This document shows positions 41,065-52,600 of a stretch of 64,000 bases of DNA, in pieces. Location: NCBI GenBank assembly GCA_030267565.1, contig BRXU01000001.1:434001-498000 (forward strand). The letters are read 5' to 3'. The position numbers were made by a program, and so were the translations under genes. Each line of letters begins with the position of its first letter. Position 1 is the stretch's first letter. Under the pieces are notes generated by a model, which worked only from the letters and a program-made list of their open reading frames with translations, searched no databases and had not been told where the DNA came from. The stretch is from Pleodorina starrii. Lineage: Eukaryota; Chlorophyta; Chlorophyceae; Chlamydomonadales; Volvocaceae.

Positions 41065-42258
41065 GACGGCTTTCATTGCTTGCAGGTACCCTTTGTGTGT
41101 AACGAACGATGATTTCTCATGAAAACGTGAGATCGTTCAATCATGAGGCGCACAACTACGTATGTAACGCCTACCTTGTTAACGAAGTTGTGTCGGGCGC
41201 ATCGATCTTGGATTAGTAACGTCGCTGTATTATGCACGTACTTGCTTATCAAGCCGGACGCACGTATCCAAGCTGGACATTTCGACGCGGACGTTGCTGC
41301 AGGCGCGCGTGCCTCGTACTATCAATTGTGCTAAATATCTGCTGAATGACGCCGGTTTCTCAGTGACGCTGGTTTACCCTGACACTTGTTTTCACCGCGT
41401 GGGGGAAGGTGCAGCCTAATTTTATTTATTTAGTGACTGTGTCTGTGAATCAAACTTGCAGTACATACGTACGTATGTCACACGACGTTTTACAAGGGCC
41501 TACGCACATCGTTACGTAAACAACAGTAATTAGTCTTCTCTCTGGCGCAGCAATCCAATGCGCAAGACGAGGCCGGACGCAGGGGCGCAAACAGTTGATT
41601 GGCAGCAGCCTTTGGCCGATCGAGGGCCCTTCCCCGCGTAGACAACGCCGGCTTTCGGTTGCACCAACGGCATTACCCGCCAGCCGCCGAAGTACGTGCG
41701 TATTTAGGCCACCAGCATGGATAGATGAGGCCAATGACTTGTTACAGGCGGCTACATCAAACCTTTAGTTTATCACTAAGCTAACATACATGTTTATCAC
41801 GCAGACCCCATTTAGTCAACTGTGGTATGTTTGGGAGATAGTCCTGCAGGCAGTATGTAGTGCTACAACCGTGTCATCATGAACAACACTCTCTATCAAT
41901 ACTCAGGACAATAATTAATTTAGCAGGCTAGCACAAGCAACGGGTATCCCACGAAACACACACGAATGCAATGAAAAAACACATTATCCGTCCATGACAA
42001 TTCATCAGCAACCGAGCAAGCGAATGCTCATATTAAATGTATGCTTCAACGTGTCTTTCACCTACCTACCAACATCGCATCTCCCACGTTCACATACGCA
42101 GGGATATGCCCACCCTGTCTCTTGCTAGCTAGGCATCACCTCGCCGAAACAAAAGGCATGATCGATCCCGCTGCGTCTTTGCTTAGGGTTTGCTTGCTGC
42201 TTGCCCGTCGCAAGTTGCCAAAACCACTCAAACTAACAAACGTACCCCTGCCTGGCAG
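41065..42258. other. Spacer between the LTR element and hAT element
   Basis: From about 41117 this matches the other spacer at 60899-62023 closely, so it is ancestral intergenic sequence of the tandem unit. I find no gene, RNA or conserved coding pattern; the short ORFs differ between the two copies. Confidence 0.6.
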
Positions 42259-42274
42259 CAGGGTGGCTATCTTA
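42259..42274 (+). repeat. hAT left terminal inverted repeat
   Basis: CAGGGTGGCTATCTTA, the perfect inverse of 49447-49462. Confidence 0.93.
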
Positions 42275-45200
42275 AGATATGGATATATATTCGGCCGAAA
42301 ATTTTGGAAATTTGAAGATACTTTTGCCTTCGAAATTGAGGAGCAATATGAAGTTTTGGCCCCATGGAAAGGGCATCATTTCTTTCCGCAGAAGATATCC
42401 AGTCACGGTATTTCGGTCCGAAATCTCATATCTCCAGTTCGAGATCCGTAGTGGTCAGGGAGTTTCATAAAGCATCCCAGGTCATGTTCGCGAATTATGT
42501 GTTGGAAATGCAAAGATTCTTTGCGGACAGGGTTGTGTGCCACGCGCAAGAGCTTTCCATCCCGTACATCCATGTACAGCTCCAAAAAAACAACTCTCGC
42601 TCCCCAAATTCATCTTTAAAGCCATGCACTGTAATGCAGCAATGCCTCACATTTCGACCGCAAACAGACAGATAGGCAAGACATAGAAGGCGCACATCAC
42701 AATATCGACTACTTCCTCGTCTCGCCCTGTCCCCGTATGCATGGCAGAAGCTTGCGCCTGTATATAGGTTGCTGTGGAGTAGCTCTCAGGCTCTTGGCTA
42801 GTGCGTTTTCAATGGTGTCACGAAACGCACTTTCTGCTGCTCTCTTCGCGGCGGCATTTCGTCGTTTAGGCAAAATCCTGCGTTGACAACACAACTGACT
42901 TCACAGTGGCTGCTGTCAGCTTCTTCGGTGGCCGGTCGCCGGTGGTGCACACCCGGGTGCGTACCCAAGGGCCACTTGTGCACCCCGGTGGCGCACGCCT
43001 AGGGAACGGCATGTGCATTGGGACACATGTGACAGCCAGCAGCCAACCATGCTGAAAAAGGACGCGCCGTGCGTTTGGTGGTAGAGTCACATTGTGTGCA
43101 TGTGTGTGTGTGTGTATCGTGGGTCACCAGAAAGCTGACTGTCCTCTCAACACTCGCTGCCCAGTGCCCACCCCGCCATGCCACTACTGAGTAATTATTA
43201 GGCTTCCTGCTACGACTACGGCGGTACATGCTCCAGTGTCCAGGGCGAATGGGCGATACAGGGCCCAGACACGGTGAGGGCTTAGCCGCACTGGGTGGAA
43301 ATGTCATGCCCGTTAGATGGGTGCAGGCGGAGGCGGGCACAAAACACGAATGAACTGCAGGAGGAGGGCACACGCTTGAGCGGACGCAGTGGCGCCGGGG
43401 ATGCCAGCGTGACCGCGGGCGCCGCTGGCGGCTGGCCCCAGCGGCCAGGAGGCCGGAGCTTCTTCGTGGGTGGGTGGATGGGCGGGCGGGTGGTCGTCTG
43501 TCTCGCGCAGTCGCCTGTGCGTGCGTGTCTGGGTCGTCTTGACTCTGGCTTTCTGCGGTCTCAGGGAAGGTGCTTAGTCGGCCGGCACCCCTGCTACAGG
43601 ACGAATGCTTTTGTTGCCATACTCCAGCACGTCGTGCGGGCTTCCATCACTGTGCCTCCTGCTCACGGCCGTTCACGCTTGCACTCATGACTGCCGGAAC
43701 AGCACCTCCCTCTTCACCCTCACTTACAAACGACGAGCAACACACCGCAATGGCAGGCCTCACCTTTTGCTGCTGCCATCTAACTCCCCAACCTCCCGCC
43801 TTCACTCTTTCCCGCCCCTTCCCTTCACCCTTAGAGGTTACAGCTGGACGCGGAGAGCACACGCAGCTGGCGACCCGCACGGCGGAACGGGGCACGTACG
43901 GGATCGCGCTGCGGTAAATGGACAGCACAAAAGGCTGTTTGATGGATGGACATGGAGGGGTGTGATGTGTGTGACGGCACGGTGCTGCACGGTGCTGCCG
44001 GATATCGTGCTGCACGGTGCTGCCGTCGGGCATTTGGGCAAGATTGGGGATGCAACATGCAAGGGTAAGGAAGCAATGACCTGGAGCCCCCATCTCCCCC
44101 TGATGTCTGCCTCGCTGCCTGCCTGCCTAAGTGCTTATGCCTGCCTTGGCTGCTGATTGTCAGTTAATCGCTGCCAGCCTGTCTGCCCGCTCGCCTTCTT
44201 TGGTGGCGGCCTAGCAACGGGTTAAGTTCCAACCCTGTGGGAGGTCGGCCGCTCCGTTTCGCTTGTCACGTCTTAGGCTCTGCCCCCCTCCCGACGTTCC
44301 TGCACCGCATGCCGTCCTGGCGCAGACACCTGTCGTGGTCCTGGGCGCCGACTACAGTGGAAATCGACGGCCGGAACAGCGAGGAGCTGGGACCTGGGAG
44401 CCTGGGTTTAGCAGGCTTCGGTTTAGCAGGCTTCGGTTTAGCAGGCTTCGGCTGGCGCTCAGTGCAGCGCTAGGTTGGCTCAGGTGTTGGTTGGCCGCGT
44501 CGGTGCCGGTGCCTCATATCAGTGTCCATACCCGCGGCCGCTGGCGTAGTGTTGCTTGGGCGTGTTGTTGTTGGGGATGGGTGCTGAAGCTGAGGCCAAC
44601 ACAGGGGCTAGCAGCGGCGGCGTTGGTTCGCCTGGCGTCCCTGTTGTGGACGAGGCCGAGGGTTCTGCCAACTAAATCATGAAGGATGCACTTCAGATGT
44701 GGCTGGTGGAGGATTACGGAGAAGATGGTAGTTGCGTTTGATGTTGGGGTATTGGAGCGGTCGAGAACACACAGATTCCGCTTTGTAACCGATGGCCAAA
44801 TGAAGCATGCTCCAGTGCTCGATACGGGTCACGCTAGATGTACACATAAAAGACCCCGGTACGGGAAGTGAGCGACACGCAGCGTGGCTCGTGCACCCAA
44901 CCGCCCGTACGCCATGATCAGGGAGTGTGACAGTGACCGAACGGTCCTTGCTACTGAGAGGGCCAAGGGCACGCACAGAGCATGGCCATCGGCCATGAGG
45001 CCACCTTGGCTTGTGCCAATGTTCCATAACCAACGAGGCGCAACGGCATTAGCGTGCGAATGGGCGCCAAATCAAGGGGAGCCAGGGAGGGAAGGATTCA
45101 AGGATGCCCCTCTGCTAATGTGCCCAGGTAGCCACGTTCCAGGAGGACGCAGGACGGGGAACGAAGTTGAGTGCAGAGCCTCCTCGTCGCAAGGGGCGTA

Positions 45201-45768
45201 TGCGTGTTACCTGCCTCGCACGTAAGGGAAGGTTGCACAGGGCGGGGCCGGCGACTGATGCGCAAGTTTAACGGCAGTTGGAAAGGGAAAAGGTAGGGTT
45301 CGGTGACGCAGGCCAGGGAAAGGGTGCACACCATACGGTGTCCCTTCCCAGCGCCATCGTTGCTTTGTCATTCGCCCTCCGATGGGGTGCCGGCTATTCA
45401 TGCAGCCATGTGTACTGTAAGCATCATGGCGAGTCAGCATGGCGGGTCGGGATCGGGGGTCGGGCATCAGGAGTTGGTGATGGTACGACACGGACAAACC
45501 CACGGTTTTTGCCGGCAGCACAGAAACCAGGTGAAGGAGGACATTATCAGGCATTCCAAAAGGTTGTCAAACGGTTTCCATATAGCCCGATGTGCCCGCA
45601 CCCGAGGTCGACGCTAGCCCGCGAAAAGCCTAAAGCTGTGACGTTCGTACACCGACCGCTCGTTTATAAACGCCATTTGCCTTTAATTTTCGCCCTCTGC
45701 AAATCAAATTTTACCTTACAAACTCGGCAATCTTCATTCCTTCCTTCTTCGTTTCGTGGTTTCTTCCA
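42275..45768. other. Long non-coding 5' part of the hAT element
   Basis: 3.5 kb between the left TIR and the transposase start. The left 450 bp are AT-rich with a ggatatatattcggccgaaaatttt palindrome-like segment; the rest is GC-rich. Local repeats include ttagcaggcttcggt three times at about 44408-44452 and gtgctgcacg units near 43980-44030. No ORF shows a recognisable domain. It could hold captured host sequence, which I cannot test here. Confidence 0.5.
45665..45670 (+). promoter_or_regulatory. TATA-like box upstream of hAT transposase
   Basis: TATAAA lies about 100 bp before the transposase ATG, in cgtttataaacgcc. The position fits a TATA box with a 5' UTR of about 70 nt; function is inferred. 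Confidence 0.4.
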
Positions 45769-48700
45769 ATGGCTAACCGCCCTAACGCTAATGGCTCGTC
45801 TAGCTACCTGGCTAAGGCCAAGGCCGCTGACAACATGGCCGCTAACTCACCAATCATCGCAAAAAAGGTTCAGGGAAAGAAGCAGAGCTCGCTCAGCGCG
45901 TTTATGCCCAAGCTGTCTCTGCCCGCATCCTACACGGCCCGCTCGCCGCGGAGGCCGCGGGGCCCTGTCGAGGTCATTGAGATCGATTCGAGCCCGGAGA
46001 CTATGCCGGTGAGTCTCAGCGAGGCCTAAGGAGGTTCCCAAAACCTTTGCCGCCAAGTCGTCCTGTTTCTTCAGCGCTCCCTTTCCGCCTAGCTCAACAG
46101 TTAAACTTGACATTTCTGACCTTCCCATAGGTGTGCAAGGCGGCTACGAACCTTAACGGCATCAACCACAACATCATGAAGCGTTTGGATGCCGCTGCAC
46201 CGCGGACCGTGCCGTCGACTGCGTCGCCCAAGACCGCCAAGCCCGCCGCTACACCCTCGAACAACAATACTACCCCTGCGGTCCCCGTGCCTTCACCCTC
46301 GCCCTGGGCTCCCAAGGCTTCACCCAACGAGGCCACGCCGCCGGCTGCAGCGCCTTCGTCCCCGCCCTCCGACAACAAGCCCACCCCACTGTCGTCTTCG
46401 CCCTCCCGCGACAAGCCCAACCCACCGTCGTCCTCGCCCTCCCGCAACAAGCCCATCTCACCGTCGTCCTCGCCCTCCCGTACCAGGTACGTCTTACCGG
46501 CTCGGGTCGATCTCTCAGCCCCTTCATGCCGGGGTATCTAATGCTGGTTGACCTCGCGCGACAGGACCATCACCTGCTTAAGCAACGCCCCCCTAACTCT
46601 CTGCTTAGGGAGCCAATTAACATGCAGGCCCTCCCTGCCCACCCCGGCCGGTCTCGCCCCGCAGTCGCTGAGGAGCTATGTGGAGCTTGCGGCCTTGCTG
46701 GCCGCCTGCAACGCATCGCACATCAAGGTCGCGGGCCCGTACCAGTCTCGGCCCGCGGGCATGGAGATGCTGGACTGCCTTTCGGAGGTATGACGGGTTT
46801 TCTAAATGCATTCAGGGTCACCTACCAAGGCATGGCGCTATCCTGTTTGCCAGTCCGTTAGGTAAACCTGGTGCACAATCGGCTCTGACAAGTGGATCTG
46901 TTCCGTGTCACGGAACCCTAGGTGATCAACGAGCAGGAGCTCACGGCCATCAAGAACTCTGACTTCTTCGCCATCACCATTGACGAGTCTACTGACCGGA
47001 CCATCAAGCACCACCTCGCCTTGTACGTTTCGTACCTGGACGAGGTGGGTGAGACCCAGAACCGTTACCGGAAGCTGTTGGAGATCAAGGGCAGTGCCAA
47101 TGCGGCGGCGCTCTTTGACCTCGTAAAGGGGGCCCTGGAGGTGCGTACTGTTTCCCCGCCCGGTTAGGCGCCTGGAACTGTGGGGGTGGGTAAATGCGTG
47201 TGTGTGGCCGTGGTTGCGGGCGCACATGGCCTTTACCTACGCCTGCGCCGTTAAATGATGATTTATCGGCCACCTATTTACTGCGCTGCCGAGCCTCCTC
47301 TGGCAACAATTCCTAGGAGTCTGGGTTTCATCCACAGTAGCCTATATTTTATCATGGTTCCCTTGCCAACGCTGCCCTATCCAGGAGGACGGCATCGACA
47401 TTTCCAAGGTTATCGGCTTCACCAGCGACGGGGCCAGCGTCATGGTCGGCGAGCACAAGGGTGTCGCGGCGCTCCTGAAGAAGGAGTGCCCCGACCTCCT
47501 GTCCTTCCACTGTGCCGCCCACAAGCTCGCGCTTTCTTGTGCGGACCTGTTCAAGGGTGACGATGACCTGCTGCTGCTGGACACGATGATCTCCAAGATC
47601 TACGGCTACTTCAAGGTCTCCCCGCTGCGCAGGGAGGACCTGCGCTCCCTTCAGGAGCTGCTCGGGGCCAAGGAGTACAAGCTCCTGAAGCCGCACGCGT
47701 AAGTTGTCGGCCCATGGGGATTGTCTGCTGCTTCAGCGAACGTCGGCAGCGTCGGTTTTGGTATTGACCGGGGCATTCGTTTCGCAGAGTGCGGTGGCTG
47801 TCCCGTTCACGCTGCATCCGGCGGCTCAAGGAGCTGTACCCCGTCCTGCTGGAGTACTTCGAGCGGGAGACCGGCACCACCGCAGAGACCATTTGTGGCT
47901 GGCTGAAGTAAGTGCACACGTCTGGCGGCTTGTCGTTTGTTATTGGGGTTGGACGCCGAAGGTAGTCGTCAAGTTTGGGAGCATAACGTTTCTTGAACGC
48001 TGTCATTGATGGTGCATGCGCTAAACTTGCTTAGCTACCCCGTCCCTCAGATTAAACTGAAGTTGGTTCCCACCCGGCGTGTTTCTACCCCCATCGCGCC
48101 ACATGTTCCAACAGAAACGCCAACAGCCTCATTCTCACGTACATCCTGGATGAGATTCTGGATGTCACCGCTAAGCTCAGCTGCTGCTTCCAGTCAAGCC
48201 AGTTGGCGCTTGTGGACGTGGAGTCGTGGCTGGATTCTGAGTTGGGGGCCCTCGAGATCAAGTTCACGTATCACAAGGACGGCAACAAGAGCAACGTGCC
48301 GCCGACGTTCAGTGAGGCGATCAACGAGCTTTTCGCGTCGCTGAAGGAGTCGGGTGGGCGGTGGCACGGGCATGACCTAGAGTTGGGTGCTGGGGAGGCC
48401 GTTTCCTGGGCCACGTTTGGGGCCGAGGTTTTCCGTAAGAGGAAGTACATCAGCAAGCTGTGCACCGATTTGATTGGCTTGATTAGGGAGCGCTTCCCCG
48501 AGCGGGATCTGAGCCTTGCCGCAAAGTTCCGGATCTTCAGTCCGGAGGTGTTGGCGGCCGTGAAAGAAGTCACGGCTGAGGCGTTCGGATCGGCGGAGGT
48601 GAAGGCGCTGGGGAAGTGGTATGCAAAGCGCGTGGGGAGCAACATCCATGAGGAGTGGAAGCTGCATGCAGTTCACAAGCTGGTCCGTTCGGCGAAGAGG

Positions 48701-49105
48701 GCGAAGGCGGAAGCAGTGGGCAAGGGGCCGTTGCTTGCACGGGAGTTTTACATGCTCGAGGGGGTGTGGCTGCAGAGGCTCGCGCCGTCGGTTTGGAAGC
48801 TAATCCAGATCATGCTGGTTATGCAGCCAGCCAGTGCTGAGGTGGAGCGGGGTTTCAGCGCAATGAACGACATCAAGTCGTGGGAGCGCACCCAGCTCGA
48901 CCTCAGCACCCTGGATAAGCTGATGCGCGTGAGGTTGTGCGGTCCGGAGATCCGGATCAAGCACCAGTCAGAGGGCGACCCACCCTACAAGGAGTTCGAT
49001 GAGCGCATCCTCCCGTTTGCGATGCAGCAGTGGTTCAGCAAGAAGCGCTACGCGGAGCGCAGCTGCCACGGCCCGCGGCCCAGCAGGCGCGTGAGGGAGG
49101 ACTGA
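45769..49105 (+). CDS. hAT transposase (seven exons)
   Basis: I assign exons 45769-46008, 46131-46486, 46565-46787, 46922-47140, 47385-47698, 47788-47907 and 48115-49105. All introns are GT-AG and all junctions keep phase, giving about 820 residues. The N-terminal third is Pro/Ser-rich. The RNase H-like core begins with DFFAITIDESTD (first catalytic Asp). It continues with GFTSDGASVMVG (second Asp) and SFHCAAHKLALSC (the conserved C..H helix of hAT). Next come VRWLSRSRCIRRLKELYPV and NANSLILTYILDEI. The C-terminal dimerisation domain is PASAEVERGFSAMNDIKSW, with the catalytic Glu. No obvious BED zinc finger is seen in exon 2, where one is often found. The ATG at 45769 is preceded by a TATA-like box. 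In the family this protein cuts and pastes the element in the nucleus. Confidence 0.88.
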
Positions 49106-49262
49106 GTGTTTCGGTTGCGGTAGTGAGAAGGGGGGTGTTTCACGTTTGAACCTGGAAGCCTTGGACTGTTTTGTGACGCGTGGCATTACGCATGAGACTA
49201 TGCACGTGAACAGAACTTATTCATGACGGCCGAGTCAATGGTCAACGAACAACCACCATGGG

Positions 49263-49267
49263 TGTAA
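49263..49267 (+). terminator. TGTAA polyadenylation signal after the transposase
   Basis: TGTAA occurs about 160 nt after the stop codon; it is the usual polyadenylation signal in volvocine algae. Confidence 0.4.
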
Positions 49268-49446
49268 CGGTTGCTGGAGCCCGAGAGATATGAGTATCTC
49301 TCGGGTAGATAAAAACGTCAATTTAGGCGACCGCGTATCTCTGTAGATACGTCGGGCGGGGTTCCAGCTGGGAAATTCTCCCCATAGACAGATACTTTCA
49401 GCACTTCTAAGCCAGGCGTATCTCCAGTCGCAGATACTCGTAAAAA

Positions 49447-49462
49447 TAAGATAGCCACCCTG
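49447..49462 (-). repeat. hAT right terminal inverted repeat
   Basis: TAAGATAGCCACCCTG, the perfect inverse of 42259-42274, followed by the 8-bp duplication. Confidence 0.93.
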
Positions 49463-49695
49463 CCTGGCAGCCGCACGCATGCGTGTACCTCGGCACCAGG
49501 ATGAAGCGGCGGCGTACCAATACGCAGTCTACGTCAACACACACACCCATGCATAACAACATAACGCCGGGTGAGCCCATGCGCCGTTATAATAACATAC
49601 GGGGCGCAAGCTATGTGTGCGTGCCCTCATTAACGGAGAAAGCTTCGCATCGAGTCGAGCGGCTGTGCACAGCAGTGCAGCTGCACCCGGCCGTC

Positions 49696-52600
49696 TCACG
49701 CTGCCTCCTTCAGCTTCATCCAGCAGCCCTCACTGTAGGTCCTTCCGGTTGAAGAATGCTCCCCTAGCAGGAAGAGCATGTAGTAGCCGAAGGGGGCTAC
49801 TGCGGGCTGGTCCTTGGGAGGGGCTCTCAGGGTGAGAGATGTGCCGGCATCGGAGACAATGGGCTGCGGGCGGGGGGCGGAGGTGGGCGGGCACACGAAA
49901 TATCAAAGGCGAGTTTTGGAGCATTTAGTAGGAAAAAAATCGCTGTGGTCAGGTCGCATGATTTACCAGGCCGCTTAAGCTAGGATACAGCGGCCCATCC
50001 AGCAGTGATTCTAGATGATGAGACACATGATTATAGATCACATGTCCGCCGCTGCTGCTGGCTCAAAGTAGCCAATATTACGGCCAGTATAGGAATTGCA
50101 GCTGGATATTACAGTAGTAGAGGTGTAATTATTGATAAAAGAATTGATGCCAGTATGCATATACGCAGATAGTTAAATGCACACGCTGTACGGGCGGAAT
50201 ACCAGGGCAGACCAGATACCACGCACGCACCACGCACGCAAGTATCTTCAATTGACAGCCTGAGGCACCCGAAATCTACTTTCATCGCGACATCATTTAC
50301 CAGGAAGATGACGCGTTGGCTGAAATTGAGGGAGTGGGTGACGGCACAGGGTGCAGCGATGGAAGCTCCGGTAATTTTGCGGCCACCACCATACGAATAT
50401 GACACAGTGAAGTTCCTGCAACACGTAGCGAGGGAGAGGTACGATGTATGTAAACAGATTACAGAACTTCACATACGGTGCACATATTGGTGATACACAC
50501 AAAGGATGTCAGAAGCTCAATGGCTAACACCGTCGGAACATATCGGCTCACATCTATCACACGGCACGACGGTAGGCAGGCAGGGAACCTTGCTCACCCT
50601 ACAATAAACTGCACTGACCGCTCGTTTATTTTTTTTCACGCTCGGTGCGCAATTGCCATGCCAGTAAGGATGGGGCGTGCTTGCCCCAGACCAAAAATCG
50701 GTTTCATTCGTTATGTACGTATTATGTACATGAGCATTGGCCTGCTTGAAGGGTACATACTGTACTAAATAAGGGAACGAAGCGGGGTGGTTTCATAAGG
50801 GTATCCCCATCCACGGTGCACCATACTGAGCCCCACCCCCTTCGATTGGTATGCATCCCCCTGTACGAACTTACGATCCACGTGTGATGATACTTGGGCA
50901 GTTGCTGACCGTCGGTCGAACGATGCCTGGGCCGATTTCAGCTGGCGTGCCGAGCTGCATCCGATAGTCCTTGTCACCATCAGGACTGACTGTGAATCCT
51001 GAACCCCTTATCTGTGGGACAGTAAATGCATGTTTGAATGGATGCGTTGGTAAAAGAGCAATGTACGTACGGATTGTTTTAGGGAACGGTACCTGAGTGG
51101 GCACTCGTACCATTTAGGCTGTGGGTACAGTTAGGGTGGCCCACGACTTGAAGGCGAGATTATTAGGATATGGGCGACCAGCAGCTTCGTAAAGTCGTCG
51201 ATATATGCAACCCCACACGTCAACATAATCGCAGGTAGGATGTCGATTATTCGTGGCGATACGGTATTATAAACATTAACAGCATTGCTAGCATCGACCT
51301 TCGGTCCTTCATCCGCCCCACCGCAGCTCACAGCGGCCCTGATTCAATTTTGTACTCACAATCATGCGTGGGCCGCACATGTCGCATCCGGCCACGAAGA
51401 TGTCACCGCTCAGATCCAGGCATGCGGCGGAATGGTACATTTTGGCATAGCCTGGACGCAGCACAGCAGGCAAGCAATCAAACAGCTCAGTGCGGAATTA
51501 AATAAGCTACGTATGGTAGGCGCCGCTAATAACGGACGGAACGGTTAGTTGTAGATAGGACAGGTCTGGCGGCGGGGAATTCGGGATTTATCTAGTGCGC
51601 CTATTTCGGTGAGCTCATGGAAGCACGCAGCACATACATAGCTTCTGGATCAATGCGAGCGAGCGATCGAATGTATGTATACATACGACTGCATTGTCAG
51701 GTAGCAAGCAGTGGACGCCGGACCAGTGAATCAAACATTTCCGATACCGGTATTTCACCGCATCTGGTGAAATGAACGGAGTGCAAATTATTTAGACCTT
51801 GCATTGATGAAGTGCACAATGCACCGTTGCGAATCCCAAACACCAAGCCGAATTATTCAGTCTTCGTCACACAAGCGCGATAGAACAAAACAAGAAGGCG
51901 GTCGCGTCCCACACTCACAAAGGGTTTGTTGCCTTACCGATGTGAGCGGTCAGAGTGAAGCGCGAACCCGCGGGTGCCTCCGGGTCGTACATGATGCTGT
52001 TGGCCGCCGGCCTCTCCGCCAGGTAGTTGTTCAGTCCAGTCTTGAGGCCCGCTCTGCCGGTCTGTCGCGTGAAATGACATGACAGCGTGATAACAAGCTG
52101 TCGATCAGTTGCGTATAGCATTGTGTGCGTGCGTGAGCAGGAGTGTGTGTGCGTGCGTGAGCAGGGGTGACCACGCATGCATGGCCACACGCCGCGCCTC
52201 CAAAACACACAAACTGCACTTAGTGCGCCTCGGCACCCGTATGCGCGGTATGTATGCATGGCCGGTCCGGGGTTATTATTTCGCTGATATGCTCGTAATT
52301 TATACTCTTTGATGGTGCCCAAGCTTCGTTATTAAGACACGCACGCGCATACATGCTTTGATAAGGTCCTTTCATCGATACCCAGTCGTGAAGCCATCCA
52401 GCCAGTCACGAGCCGCGATGCAAGCTGTATGTGTTATTACACGACATGCGGCGGGGTAGAATCGGTAAACGCAAGATATATACGGGTTGTACCTCTGCTG
52501 CCCAGCTACATTCTGCAGCACGCTCTAGTATATATCGATAGTTTGCCCTCATATTTGCCCTCATAGTTTGCCCTCATAGTTTGCCCTCTACTACGTACGT

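Larger units (their letters stand above)
42259..49462 (+). mobile_element. hAT-superfamily DNA transposon, apparently complete
   Basis: 7204 bp bounded by 16-bp perfect terminal inverted repeats CAGGGTGGCTATCTTA and by an 8-bp duplication CCTGGCAG (42251-42258 and 49463-49470). An 8-bp duplication is the hallmark of hAT elements. The homologous spacer at 62016-62023 carries CCTGGCAG once, uninterrupted, and so is an empty site. Subterminal sequence on the right holds several short palindromes around gatac/gtatc (for example cgtatctctgtagatacg). The transposase can be assembled with no stop or frameshift, so the element may be active. Confidence 0.93.

Noticed and set aside
51131..51331. ORF in the intron between oxidase exons 14 and 15, at first taken as an exon
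   Set aside because: Exon 14 (donor at 51359) joins exon 15 (acceptor at 51012) in phase and the joined protein matches the family; the intron ORF matches nothing.
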